Shown one piece after another: positions 24,916 through 34,752 of a DNA stretch of 64,000 nt (positions within the stretch are counted from its first letter, which is position 1; each line of letters begins with the position of its first letter). The notes beneath the pieces were generated by a model, which ran no database searches, was not told where the DNA came from, and worked only from the letters and a program-made list of their open reading frames with translations. This DNA is from Lachnospiraceae bacterium. Lineage in GTDB: Bacteria > Bacillota > Clostridia > Lachnospirales > Lachnospiraceae. Location of the stretch: positions 1 through 64,000 of the forward strand of contig CAAEWE010000043.1 of NCBI GenBank assembly GCA_900759665.1, written 5' to 3'. Made by a program: the position numbers and the translations under genes.

Positions 24916-26229
24916 ATGAATTTAGTATTATTGTCCGGAGGCTCAGGAAAGCGTCTTTGGCCTCTTTCCAATGACATTCGTTCGAAGCAGTTCATTCCTT
25001 TTTTGAAAACGGAAAACGGTTACGAATCAATGGTACAGAGGGTTTATCGTCAGATTAAAACGGTGGATCCGGATGCTGTAGTAACGATTGCTACCTCAAA
25101 GACACAGGTGTCGTCCATTCATAATCAATTGGGAGAAGATGTGGGAATCAGTATTGAACCCTACCGTCGTGATACATTTCCGGCTATTGCTCTGGCTGCT
25201 GCATATCTGAAGGATATCCAGGGAATCGGAGAGCAGGAATCGGTAGTTGTTTGTCCGGTGGATCCTTATGTGAATGATGATTATTTTGCGGCATTAAAGG
25301 AGTTGGGTAATCTGGCAGCAACAGAAGATGCAAATCTGGTATTGATGGGGATTGAGCCTACATATCCAAGTGAAAAATACGGCTATATTATTCCTGAGAC
25401 AAACGAGAAGGTAAGTGATGTATCTGTATTTAAAGAAAAGCCAACGACAGATGTAGCCAAGGAATATATTGCCCAAGGTGCACTTTGGAATGGTGGTGTT
25501 TTTGCATTCAGGCTGGGACATGTGTTGCAAAGGGCGCATGAGTTGATTGATTTTACCGATTATGCAGATCTTTTTGATAAGTATGAAACATTAGAAAAGA
25601 TATCCTTTGATTATGCTGTAGTGGAGCATGAAGAATGGATTAAGGTGATGCGTTTCGCAGGAGAGTGGAATGATCTTGGAACGTGGAACTCTTTGACAGA
25701 GATCATGGAGGAAAATTCTATTGGAAAAGCCATTTTTGATGAGATGGCGGAGGATACCTATGTGATCAATGAAATGAATGTGCCGGTACTTTGTATGGGG
25801 ACGAATCATATTGTGGTATCGGCAAGTGCAGAAGGAATTCTTGTTTCCGACATTGACAGAGCAGACAGTATTAAACCATATGTGGATCAGATTGATCAGC
25901 AGATCATGTATGCAGAAAAGTCTTGGGGAAGCTATCGGGTCATCGATCTGGAAGAGGAAAGTGTGACCATAAAGGTAACTTTAAATCCGGGACATCGAAT
26001 GAATTATCATAGTCATGAACATCGTGATGAAGTATGGACAATCCTTTCAGGTAAAGGACGTACTATTGTAGATGGAATGGAACAGATTGTGCATGCGGGA
26101 GATGTGATCACAATGTCAGCAGGATGCCGTCATACAATTATTGCAGAAACAGAGTTGCAGGTAATGGAGGTACAGCTCGGCAGACAGATCAATGTTCATG
26201 ATAAGAAGATATATGAATTGGAAAGATAG
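24916..26229 (+). CDS. manC: Mannose-1-phosphate guanylyltransferase (with C-terminal cupin)
   Basis: A 437-residue type-II GDP-mannose pyrophosphorylase, making GDP-mannose from mannose-1-phosphate and GTP. The pyrophosphorylase signature LSGGSGKRLWPLSNDIRSKQ is at the start, with EKPTTDVAKEYIAQG and LWNGGVFAFR following. The C-terminal cupin (KSWGSYRVID, GHRMNYHSHEHRDEVW) is the phosphomannose-isomerase-type domain of ManC proteins. GGAGGG precedes ATG 24916. A separate manA follows 11 bp later, so the cupin part may not be the main isomerase. Confidence 0.93.
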   Translation: MNLVLLSGGSGKRLWPLSNDIRSKQFIPFLKTENGYESMVQRVYRQIKTVDPDAVVTIATSKTQVSSIHNQLGEDVGISIEPYRRDTFPAIALAAAYLKDIQGIGEQESVVVCPVDPYVNDDYFAALKELGNLAATEDANLVLMGIEPTYPSEKYGYIIPETNEKVSDVSVFKEKPTTDVAKEYIAQGALWNGGVFAFRLGHVLQRAHELIDFTDYADLFDKYETLEKISFDYAVVEHEEWIKVMRFAGEWNDLGTWNSLTEIMEENSIGKAIFDEMAEDTYVINEMNVPVLCMGTNHIVVSASAEGILVSDIDRADSIKPYVDQIDQQIMYAEKSWGSYRVIDLEEESVTIKVTLNPGHRMNYHSHEHRDEVWTILSGKGRTIVDGMEQIVHAGDVITMSAGCRHTIIAETELQVMEVQLGRQINVHDKKIYELER

Positions 26230-26240
26230 AAGGGTGAAAA

Positions 26241-27242
26241 ATGGATAGAAAACCGTTTTTATTGAAACCGGCAGCGAAGGATTATCTTTGGGGAGGGAGT
26301 CGGTTAAATGATGATTTTGCAAAAGGAATCGACATGGAGCCTTTGGCGGAAACATGGGAATGTTCCACCCACCCGGACGGACCAAGCCTGATTGCCAGTG
26401 GGGAATTTCAGGGAATGCAGCTTGCGGAGCTTTTGCAGCGTTTTCCAGAATTTTTGGGAACGCATCCTTTATCCAATTCATATCTGGAAAAGGGAGAACT
26501 CCCTATTTTGATCAAATTTATTGATGCCAAAAAGGATCTGTCGGTGCAGGTACATCCGGATGATCAGTATGCCAGAGAAGTTGAGCATGAGCTTTTTGGA
26601 AAGACAGAGATGTGGTATGTTCTTGATGCCGCAAAGGATGCCAAACTGGTATATGGTTTCTACCATGATATGAGTAAGGAAAAACTTCGGAAAAGTCTGA
26701 CAGAGGGAACTGTGGAAAAGTATCTTCAAAAGGTCAGGATTCACCAGGATGATGTGTTTTTTATCGAGTCAGGGACGGTTCATGCGATCGGTGCCGGTGC
26801 GTTGATTGCCGAGATACAGGAAAATTCTAATCTTACATATCGTATGTATGATTACAATCGTCGAGATAAACAGGGAAATTTGAGGGAGCTTCATATTGAT
26901 AAAGCGTTAGATGTTGTAAATCTGAAACATAGCAAGGAACCCAGACAGCCACTTCGTTTACTTCGATATCAGCGGGGCTGGGCAACAGAGCTATTATGTC
27001 GGTGTCAGTATTTTCAAGTAGAAAGAATGTTATTAAATACGGAAAGTTGTCGGGAAATGGCAGATTTTAGGACGGATACCAGTTCTTTTCAAGTGCTTCT
27101 TTGTACTAGTGGATGTGGTTTATTAATGTATGGTGGAAATGGTGCATTGCAATTTTTTAAGGGTGATTGCATTTTTGTGCCTGCAGATTCCGTTGCTATA
27201 AAGATACATGGAAATGCACAGTTGCTGAAGATAACATGTTGA
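26241..27242 (+). CDS. manA: Mannose-6-phosphate isomerase, class I
   Basis: A 333-residue zinc-dependent isomerase linking fructose-6-phosphate to mannose-6-phosphate, entry to GDP-mannose. Seen are KDYLWGGSRLND, ETWECSTHPDGPS, the metal-binding VQVHPDDQYA, and SGTVHAIGAGALIAEIQENSN with the remaining zinc ligands, then YRMYDYNR. It is close to the usual length of Bacillota ManA. Ribosome site AGAAGGGTG lies before ATG 26241. The C-terminal jelly roll ends GDCIFVPADS. Confidence 0.92.
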   Translation: MDRKPFLLKPAAKDYLWGGSRLNDDFAKGIDMEPLAETWECSTHPDGPSLIASGEFQGMQLAELLQRFPEFLGTHPLSNSYLEKGELPILIKFIDAKKDLSVQVHPDDQYAREVEHELFGKTEMWYVLDAAKDAKLVYGFYHDMSKEKLRKSLTEGTVEKYLQKVRIHQDDVFFIESGTVHAIGAGALIAEIQENSNLTYRMYDYNRRDKQGNLRELHIDKALDVVNLKHSKEPRQPLRLLRYQRGWATELLCRCQYFQVERMLLNTESCREMADFRTDTSSFQVLLCTSGCGLLMYGGNGALQFFKGDCIFVPADSVAIKIHGNAQLLKITC

Positions 27243-27360
27243 GAACGGAAGTGAGCAGGGAAAGTAAAGGAAAATCCGGAAATGAAGAGACAGATGGGAA
27301 TCAGAGAGTTAGGAAAAGCTGGAAACAAAGAGATGGGAGCGAATCGGAAAGGACGGATCA

Positions 27361-29052
27361 ATGGAACAGAATATAAAAAACGAGTATAACAGATGGCGGA
27401 AATGTGTAAAAGAGAGCGATCTGCAGCGTGAGTTGCAGGAAATGGACAGACGGGAGGATTTGATTGCGGATGCGTTTTATCGAAATCTTGCTTTTGGAAC
27501 AGGTGGGTTAAGAGGCGTTATTGGCGTCGGCACCAACCGTATGAATGTGTATACTGTGGCAAAGGCATCTCAGGGTCTGGCTGATTATATATGTAAAAAT
27601 TTTTCGGAAGAAAAAAGAAGTATTGCAGTGAGCTATGACAGCAGAATTAAATCGGATTATTTTGCAAAAGTTGCCTGTGGCGTTTTTGCAGCAAATGGAA
27701 TTCATGCATATATTTATTCAGAGTTAATGCCAACACCATGCCTTTCCTTTGCTGTGCGTTCTCTGGGATGTGCAGCCGGTATTATGGTAACAGCTTCTCA
27801 TAACCCTTCGAAATATAATGGATATAAGGTGTATGGTGTAGATGGCTGCCAGATTACGACAGAAGCTGCGTCTATGATTCTTGCAGAAATTGATAAACTG
27901 GATCTTTTTGAAGATGTAAATAAAATGTCTTTTGAAGAGGGAGTGCAGAAAGAAATAGTATCCTATATACCGGACAGAGTATATGATGAATTTACGGAGA
28001 AAGTAAAAGCTGAAAGTCTTCTGTCAGACAATGTTTCTGTGGATAAAAATGTTTCTATTGTTTATTCGCCACTAAATGGCACAGGTCTGAAACCGGTGCT
28101 TCGTGCATTAAAAGAAAGCGGATATACTAATATTACTGTTGTAAAAGAGCAGGAAAAACCGGATGGAAATTTTCCGACATGTCCGTATCCTAATCCGGAG
28201 ATGCGAAAAGCCATGGAGCTGGGAATTAAATATGCCAAAAAATATGATGCGGATTTGCTTCTGGCAACGGATCCAGACTGCGATCGCGTTGGGATTGCCG
28301 TTAAGGATAAAAATGGTAAGCATATTTTAATGTCTGGAAACGAAGTGGGAATGCTTCTGTTAGATTATATTTGCACGAGAAGAATTGCTATGGGGACAAT
28401 GCCGAAAGATCCGGTAATGATCAAGACTATTGTTACGATTGACATGGCAGAACGGATTGCTGCACATTATGGTGTACGTACGATCAATGTATTAACTGGG
28501 TTTAAATTCATTGGAGAGCAGATTGGATTATTGGAAAAACAGGGCAAAGAGAAATCTTATATTTTTGGATTTGAGGAGAGCTATGGTTACTTATCTGGCG
28601 GGTATGTCCGTGACAAGGATGCGGTAAACGGGGCGTTTTTGATCTGTGAAATGTTTGCCTATTATGCATCAAGGGAAACGACTCTTCCAGAAAAATTGGA
28701 GGAATTGTATCAGACGTATGGTTACTGTTTGAATACATTACATTCTTATGAGTTTGATGGAGTGTCAGGCTTTGAAAAGATGCAGAGGATTATGGAAGAC
28801 TTCCGTGAAGGAGTGTCATTATTTGCTGGCAAGAGGGTATTGAAGTGTCTTGACTACAGCCAGGGGCTGGACGGTCTGCCTGAGTCGGATGTGCTGAAAT
28901 ATTTATTGGAAGGTAATTGTTCTGTGGTTGTTCGTCCATCTGGAACAGAACCGAAGCTTAAGACATATATTTCTGTCAGTGCGGAGAGTATGGAACAGGC
29001 TGAAAAAGTGGAAGAAAAGATTGTAGAGGAACTGAGAGAGAGGATGCAATAA
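27361..29052 (+). CDS. Phosphohexomutase (phosphomannomutase/phosphoglucomutase)
   Basis: A 563-residue alpha-D-phosphohexomutase. The four signature sites are present: catalytic serine loop TASHNPSKYNGYK, metal loop DPDCDRVGIA, sugar loop GFEESYGYLSG, and phosphate loop RPSGTEPKLKTY. The N-terminus has FGTGGLRGVIGVGTNRMN. Length matches Bacillota PgcA-type enzymes, which act on glucose and mannose phosphates. In this block the needed step is mannose-6-phosphate to mannose-1-phosphate between ManA and ManC, so it is probably the ManB of the pathway; substrate preference is inference. Confidence 0.9.
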   Translation: MEQNIKNEYNRWRKCVKESDLQRELQEMDRREDLIADAFYRNLAFGTGGLRGVIGVGTNRMNVYTVAKASQGLADYICKNFSEEKRSIAVSYDSRIKSDYFAKVACGVFAANGIHAYIYSELMPTPCLSFAVRSLGCAAGIMVTASHNPSKYNGYKVYGVDGCQITTEAASMILAEIDKLDLFEDVNKMSFEEGVQKEIVSYIPDRVYDEFTEKVKAESLLSDNVSVDKNVSIVYSPLNGTGLKPVLRALKESGYTNITVVKEQEKPDGNFPTCPYPNPEMRKAMELGIKYAKKYDADLLLATDPDCDRVGIAVKDKNGKHILMSGNEVGMLLLDYICTRRIAMGTMPKDPVMIKTIVTIDMAERIAAHYGVRTINVLTGFKFIGEQIGLLEKQGKEKSYIFGFEESYGYLSGGYVRDKDAVNGAFLICEMFAYYASRETTLPEKLEELYQTYGYCLNTLHSYEFDGVSGFEKMQRIMEDFREGVSLFAGKRVLKCLDYSQGLDGLPESDVLKYLLEGNCSVVVRPSGTEPKLKTYISVSAESMEQAEKVEEKIVEELRERMQ

Positions 29053-29163
29053 AGTTGAAGCTTTTAGTAAAAAATGGCAGGGAATAGTCACAGCGATAGA
29101 AGCGTGCTACACTAATACGCACAGATTTCGGTAACCGGAAAATGAATGTGTATGATAGAGTGA

Positions 29164-29634
29164 AAGGAGACGCTGCTTATCTGTACCTTCGATCCCTACG
29201 GGCAGGGGCGTCATCTGTACAGCTTCGAGTACCTGTGCGATCAGGATCCGTCGTTGACATTTGGGGACGAGACCGTTAAAATTATTCTAAATACAAAAGG
29301 AACGATGGACGATGTGAGTCCGGAGATGAAACGGTTGTTGGAATATATAGATGGTCAGGCTGCCAGCGATGATTTTACGAGAGAGCTGGAGGATGCGGTA
29401 CAGTCTGTCCGCCGGAATGAGAAATGGAGGCTGGATTATATGACCTTACAGCAGGAATACCGGGAGAAATATAACGAAGGCTTGGAAGCGGGAATTGAAC
29501 AGGGGATGGAACGAGGAAAAATCGAACTCCTTTATGTTGATCTTCATTTGACGATTGCGGAGATTGCACAGAAACTGGGATTGTCTGAGGAATATGTCCA
29601 AAGGATTGTAGATGACATTGAAGCGAAAGGCTGA
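29164..29634 (+). pseudogene. 5'-truncated Rpn-family nuclease gene
   Basis: The frame opens right after an in-frame TGA at 29161-29163 and reads LLICTFDPYGQGRHLYSFEY, then LTFGDETVKIILNTKGTMDDVSPEMKRLLEYIDG, the end of the catalytic part and the middle of an Rpn/PDDEXK transposase-like protein. It ends in the usual coiled coil and ITIAEIAQKLGLSEEYVQRIV-type tail. The first two thirds of the gene are absent and no proper start or ribosome site exists at the new 5' end. A TTG at 29254 could start a 126-residue product at most. A second, more complete family member lies at 1753-2847. Confidence 0.75.
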
Positions 29635-29685
29635 TCAATAAAAGGTGAGAAAATACGGTCAGATAGACAATGCAGGAGGAAACGT

Positions 29686-32600
29686 ATGAGAGAGATACCG
29701 GATTTTGATGTTGAACTGTCTCAGGCAATGGATTATATTATGTCGAGTCCATTGGCACAGAAGGCATTTATGAGGCCTCCTTTTCCGCAATATACCATTA
29801 TTTTGCAGAGGCTGGTACAGGCTGTGGATCGGCTGGCAGACAATTGTCATATGCCGGAGTTCACCAATCATGCTCTGCCGCATATCTGCAGTATTGTTCG
29901 GAGAGCTTCTGAGTGGGCGGTGGAAGATAAATGGATTGATACGATATCGGAGCAGGAAGCGGGATATCTTTTATTGGCATTGGTGATCCATGATATTGGT
30001 ATGTTGTCTCAGGACGCACAGGATCTGCCGGAGCAGGAGCGACGGACGTATATGAAGGGATTTGGTGACATTGCAGGCTGGGTGAGGAAAACACATGTCG
30101 TGCGGCTGCGCGGGCTTGTGCTGCGTCTGTTGAATGAGGAAATCCAGAAGGATTTGCTCATGAGAAAAGAAGATAAAGGTGAGATGACACTGCAGGAGCA
30201 TATGATGATTGTAATCTGCATGGCAGCATCCCATCAGTGCTGGACCTGGGAAGAAAATTTTATGCCTAAGGATGCACAGATGCTGATGGAACAGGCAGGG
30301 CTTGATCCGGAACAGGTAGCTGCATTAAATGCAGTAATAGCAGTGAGTGATCTGCTGGATGAGGACTCGAGCCGATGCGATACCATTGGACTGATACGGC
30401 ATCGCCATGGGACAACGGAGAATATGGCTCATTGGATCCGTCATGCTTTGACGGTACAGGTGGATGGAGTACGGGGGCATAAGGTGACAGTGACATTTCG
30501 GAAGCTTATACCGGTGAAGGAGAGATATGAGATCATTTACAGGGCTCTTCGGAATCATTACCGGTTGGTGAAGCTGTACAATGTCAAGTTAAAAAAATTA
30601 AAAGCCCAGATTGAGCAGATCTGCTTTCTGCCTCCGGAGGGACTGCAGGATTTATTGGAGGATGAAACCGCCAGAGAGCTGGCGGATGTCTGGCAGAAGC
30701 TGCCGGAGTTTAAAAATCATATTGTGGAGCAGATTCTTTCTACGTTTATGAAGGAAGCACTAAATGAAGACGAAAACGATTCGGATATGCGGAGAAGATT
30801 AGATGAGCTTGGCTTGGAAACACTGGACCTGAGTCAGGAAAGTCTGTTTATTCACCCGGATACGGTTTATTATCCGGAGGAAAAGCTTCTTTTTGTGGAG
30901 AAGGATTTTCGGGAGCAGTTATCTTATATCAAGGAGCAGGTGGATAATGCATATCTGAATGGCGAGATCGGTAAGGTACGACATTTATGCCAGACGGCAT
31001 TGAAATGCTGGAAGGCTTCCATATCTCTAAATGATGTCTATTGGATTTTTGTTTATATTGCAGTTTTTCCTATTGAGGGGGATGAGATGGATTCCCTGTG
31101 TTATGAGTATGATAATTATCTATTCAGGAGACTGAATGCACATCATCAGAAGTTGATCATGGAAGGGGCTTACCAGCCCTTACTGGATGTTTTACTTTTG
31201 CTGCTGGAGCCTGCAAGTGGAGAAGAATGGTATGAGAAGTACAGGGAGCGTATTTTTGGAGGAGATTATACCGGATTGAAGGAGGATCTGGCAACAGAGC
31301 TTCTGTTGGAAACGATCATCGGACTTTTGTGGTATTATGATCCGGAGGGAACATTTTGGAGAGAAGCGGCAGAGTATTTTGTGGCACAGCTTTCCGATGC
31401 AATGGGAAGCAAGGTGAAAAAATATAAAGAACAGCTTTCCCGTGCACACCGGATCCTTTATCATGTGTCCGATATTACGGAGGCTGATTACAAAAAGATC
31501 AATGATCCGCTGGAAAAAGCATGGATCGCATTCTGGCTGGATGATCGGGACAAGAAAAAAGAAAATAAAGCTGCACTGTGCCAGAGAGGAAACAGTGACC
31601 ATGATTATATGGGGGCGGTACAGGCATATCTGAACCTCACAAGATGGGACGACAAAGTGGATGAGGAAGAAAATAAAAAGAAAATTACGGAGTGTGGTGG
31701 ATATCGTTATGAACGTATCACGATGGAGAGACCAATGTCTGCTTTTTGGAATCAGAGGATTCTGACGATCAAGAGTATGATCAGCGGGTGTCGTCAGGAT
31801 CAGCAAAATACACATATGGATCGTATCCGGTTGATCCGGCTGATCGCACTGCATACATTGGATGCCCTGCGGTACTGGGATCTGTGGCAGTATATGGAGG
31901 CAGTACAGGCTCGTGCCGAAGAAGAATTTATCAGTGGGACGTATGTCGATAAATATGGAAAATATTGTGGAGACAGGCAGGCATTGCAGAGGTGTCTGAT
32001 CGATAATATACGGGGATTGTCGGGGAAAAAGACATTAACCAAAGAAGAAAAGGCGATGGCGGTAAAATTTCTGATCAAATATGTACCGGATGGGATCGAT
32101 GATATTGTTACTTTTATCACGGAACAAAGTGTTCCGCTGCAGTGGCAGTATGCGATGGAAACGGTGGAGGCATTGGGAACCGTGTTTTCCAGAGAACAAA
32201 AGAAGAAACTGATTCATTGGTTATGTCAGTTTGAGATTTATTATCATAAGCAGAGGCGGTTTTTTAATACCACCAGATATCTCTTTTTAAAGGATTGGTT
32301 ATCGGATCTGGATGCAGAGGATTGGGATATGCTTCGTCCCCTCTTTAAGGAGAGCTTTCAACATCAGAGCATGTATATTGTAAATTCTAAATTAGGGCAG
32401 ACTTTTTTTAAAAATGCACCATGGGAGATGGGCAGGGAACTGTTAAAGCAGATGGAGACCTATCCGGATAATGTGAGAAAGAGTGTGGATATTACCGGTG
32501 GAGTTATTGTACTGTCTGGCCGGGACGATGCGGATGACTCCAGAAAGGAAGAATTGCGGAAGTTTGTTTCGGAATGCAGGATGCAGATAGTACATAAACT

Positions 32601-33594
32601 TGAAGTTCTGGATCAGACAGCAGATAAGACGGAGCCGGAGGAAGAGGATGGGGAGCAGCCGGGAGAAAATCTGGAACGTATGCAGAGAATGTATCAGGAA
32701 ACAGAAAAGCTGGTGAAGATTAAAAAGCTGTGGGAGTTGGAGCCGATAGATCTTGGAATCGTGGAACAGGAGATGGATCGTTTCGAAAAGGCCGTCGCTG
32801 AAAAGAAAAGTCTGAGTGGCTACGACAGTACCTTTATGAACCAGACTCTTGACGCTTTTCGAAACAAAAACTGGAAGGTGAAGGACGAGAAGAGACTGGA
32901 ACAATTGCTTGACCGGGTGTTTGCCCTGATGGATCATCATTCCGGTGATATGTCCCTGTGGTATTTTATTGATTTTTGCAATTTACTCTATTTTGTTGAG
33001 GGAACATGCAGCGACAGAGGAAAGGAATATATAAATCATTTTGTCATTGACCATATGGTGCGGCATGATTTTTTTGAGGAACAAAGGAGCAGGAATTCCG
33101 GAGAAAACTGGGATGGTCCCTATACATTATTTCGGTTCGACAGGGGGAATGATACACAGTATGTTACTCACGTTACGCTGCTTTTAGTGCATGGAATGAC
33201 GGCACTTCAGGAAAAAGAATGGCCGGATGTGATCAATTATGTGATACAGGCATTGAATACAGGGGAAGATATTATCTGTCATTATGCAGTGATCATTTTC
33301 AGTTATTATTTTCTGAACCGGATAGGAGCGGAAAAGAGGTCTGTTGAGGAGGAAAAGGTCAGTTATCTCGTCTGGGGAGGCCTTTGCATCATCAGAGAGA
33401 AAATGATGGAAGAAAGTAAGCTGGAAAACAAAGGAATTGAGGAAAACAGTGAGATACGGGAATGGGTAAAAAAAGGGATAGAAGCTCTGAAAAATTCGGA
33501 CCAGTGGTTTGGTAAGGATGGCTATACCCAAAAGGTGGAAAAAAATGAGGTATACCGGATCTGGCTGGAAAGCATGGAAGAGGGTGAACAATGA
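29686..33594 (+). CDS. Giant HD-domain protein (HD-CE-like), function unknown
   Basis: A 1302-residue cytoplasmic protein. Residues 55-230 form an HD-phosphohydrolase-like domain: NHALPH (61-66), the HD pair in LVIHDIGML (102-103), KTH (135-137), SHQCW (182-186) and SDLLDEDSSR (221-230), giving the H...HD...H...D ligand set. The plan resembles HD-CE domains that come with conflict-system ATPases, but no Walker or Hsp90-type ATPase motif is visible here. The remaining 1000 residues look helical and repeat-like, with an acidic linker near 975-1000. No signal or membrane segment. An excellent ribosome site (AGGAGGAAACGT) precedes ATG 29686. The stop overlaps the next start (ATGA), so it is coupled to an acyltransferase gene. 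Confidence 0.8.
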   Translation: MREIPDFDVELSQAMDYIMSSPLAQKAFMRPPFPQYTIILQRLVQAVDRLADNCHMPEFTNHALPHICSIVRRASEWAVEDKWIDTISEQEAGYLLLALVIHDIGMLSQDAQDLPEQERRTYMKGFGDIAGWVRKTHVVRLRGLVLRLLNEEIQKDLLMRKEDKGEMTLQEHMMIVICMAASHQCWTWEENFMPKDAQMLMEQAGLDPEQVAALNAVIAVSDLLDEDSSRCDTIGLIRHRHGTTENMAHWIRHALTVQVDGVRGHKVTVTFRKLIPVKERYEIIYRALRNHYRLVKLYNVKLKKLKAQIEQICFLPPEGLQDLLEDETARELADVWQKLPEFKNHIVEQILSTFMKEALNEDENDSDMRRRLDELGLETLDLSQESLFIHPDTVYYPEEKLLFVEKDFREQLSYIKEQVDNAYLNGEIGKVRHLCQTALKCWKASISLNDVYWIFVYIAVFPIEGDEMDSLCYEYDNYLFRRLNAHHQKLIMEGAYQPLLDVLLLLLEPASGEEWYEKYRERIFGGDYTGLKEDLATELLLETIIGLLWYYDPEGTFWREAAEYFVAQLSDAMGSKVKKYKEQLSRAHRILYHVSDITEADYKKINDPLEKAWIAFWLDDRDKKKENKAALCQRGNSDHDYMGAVQAYLNLTRWDDKVDEEENKKKITECGGYRYERITMERPMSAFWNQRILTIKSMISGCRQDQQNTHMDRIRLIRLIALHTLDALRYWDLWQYMEAVQARAEEEFISGTYVDKYGKYCGDRQALQRCLIDNIRGLSGKKTLTKEEKAMAVKFLIKYVPDGIDDIVTFITEQSVPLQWQYAMETVEALGTVFSREQKKKLIHWLCQFEIYYHKQRRFFNTTRYLFLKDWLSDLDAEDWDMLRPLFKESFQHQSMYIVNSKLGQTFFKNAPWEMGRELLKQMETYPDNVRKSVDITGGVIVLSGRDDADDSRKEELRKFVSECRMQIVHKLEVLDQTADKTEPEEEDGEQPGENLERMQRMYQETEKLVKIKKLWELEPIDLGIVEQEMDRFEKAVAEKKSLSGYDSTFMNQTLDAFRNKNWKVKDEKRLEQLLDRVFALMDHHSGDMSLWYFIDFCNLLYFVEGTCSDRGKEYINHFVIDHMVRHDFFEEQRSRNSGENWDGPYTLFRFDRGNDTQYVTHVTLLLVHGMTALQEKEWPDVINYVIQALNTGEDIICHYAVIIFSYYFLNRIGAEKRSVEEEKVSYLVWGGLCIIREKMMEESKLENKGIEENSEIREWVKKGIEALKNSDQWFGKDGYTQKVEKNEVYRIWLESMEEGEQ

Positions 33595-34661
33595 GAAATG
33601 GAAATATTGAATTATTGCGGGCTGTTTTTGCCCTGGGTATCTTGTTTCTGCACACGAATTTATCTTATTTTCACTGCCGTGGTGGCTATTTGGGGGTGGA
33701 GTTCTTTTTCATCGTGACGGGAATTTTTATGGGGCAGAGGCTGCATGGCAGTGCAGGCAATATGACTTGGAAGGAAGCTGTTAACGACAGCAGTAATGAG
33801 GTAAAGAGCCGTATCAAAGCGATATTTCCTTTATTGGTAGTATCAACATTGATCGGACTGGGGATTCGCTTCCTGACAGGTATGGAAAAGGCAGAATCGC
33901 TGACGTATGTGCTGGGTGATCTATTTCTGGTACAAAGTGCAGGATTTTATGTATTGTCTGCAACGGGAACAGTCTGGTATTTATGTGCACTGTTTATGGC
34001 ATTGTGGCTGATCGGACCGGTGGCGAGAAAACAATATCAGATATATACAGAATATGCAGCTCCATTGCTTGTACCGGTCAGTATGGGAGTATTGACGCAG
34101 CGTTATGGAAGTCTTGATTGTCCGAATGAAATGTTATTTGGATGGATCAATACCGGTGTGGTGAGGGCTGTTTCTATGATCAGCCTTGGAATGCTTGTTT
34201 ATGAGATCAGTGTCAGACTGCAGCAAACGACGCTGACTGATTTTGCCAGAAGACTTTGTACGCTTGGAGAAATATTTTTGTATTTCACGGTTTTATTACA
34301 TATCGTTCTATATAAAACTACAAATCCGTTTTTTGGAAGAGTCGATGGTATTATTGTTTTATGTCTGGGGCTTGCCCTGGCAATCACCAGAAGCGGACAG
34401 AGTTATCTGGATGGTATATTTGATCACCCGGTTGTATTTTTCTTAGGAAAATTTAGCTCAGTTCTGTTTTTGAATCATTATTACTGGGTGAAGCAGATGC
34501 CTGTGATATGCCGGCGGTTTTCGCTGGGGATCGATAAGGACACGGCGAAGCTGTATGGGATTGCGGCAGCGTTTATAACAAGTTTTCTGGTTTATATTCT
34601 GATGAAGTATAAAGACAGAATATTGATAAAGCTTCGGGAATGTCTGGTGTCAGAGGAGTAA
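33591..34661 (+). CDS. Acyltransferase family 3 membrane protein
   Basis: A 356-residue integral membrane acyltransferase (OafA/WecH type) with about ten helices. The N-terminus has IELLRAVFALGILFLHTN, the R...H active-site pattern of the family, then GGYLGVEFFFIVTGIFMG. Such proteins move acyl groups from the cytoplasm onto surface glycans or other envelope molecules. The ATGA overlap with the giant HD-domain gene implies co-translation, which is unusual for either family. The partner relation is inferred from this arrangement. Confidence 0.88.
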   Translation: MRNGNIELLRAVFALGILFLHTNLSYFHCRGGYLGVEFFFIVTGIFMGQRLHGSAGNMTWKEAVNDSSNEVKSRIKAIFPLLVVSTLIGLGIRFLTGMEKAESLTYVLGDLFLVQSAGFYVLSATGTVWYLCALFMALWLIGPVARKQYQIYTEYAAPLLVPVSMGVLTQRYGSLDCPNEMLFGWINTGVVRAVSMISLGMLVYEISVRLQQTTLTDFARRLCTLGEIFLYFTVLLHIVLYKTTNPFFGRVDGIIVLCLGLALAITRSGQSYLDGIFDHPVVFFLGKFSSVLFLNHYYWVKQMPVICRRFSLGIDKDTAKLYGIAAAFITSFLVYILMKYKDRILIKLRECLVSEE

Positions 34662-34675
34662 TGGATAAGGGCTGT

Positions 34676-34704
34676 TTGTAAAATATTTGCCTGACCCGTA
34701 TAAG
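34676..34704 (+). promoter_or_regulatory. Candidate promoter of the two-component genes
   Basis: TTGTAA (34676-34681), 17-bp spacer, TATAAG (34699-34704). The -10 region lies in the loop of a short inverted repeat (CCCG 34695-34698, CGGG 34708-34711), a possible regulator site. Confidence 0.5.
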
Positions 34705-34752
34705 ATTCGGGCTTGAAAAATGAGAATGAAATCAACAAGGAAGGGGTTTTAA

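Noticed and set aside
31192..31854. 220-codon minus-strand frame inside the giant HD-domain gene
   Set aside because: It is a byproduct of plus-strand codon use; composition is Ile/Phe/Leu/His-rich and the plus-strand frame is continuous for 1302 codons.
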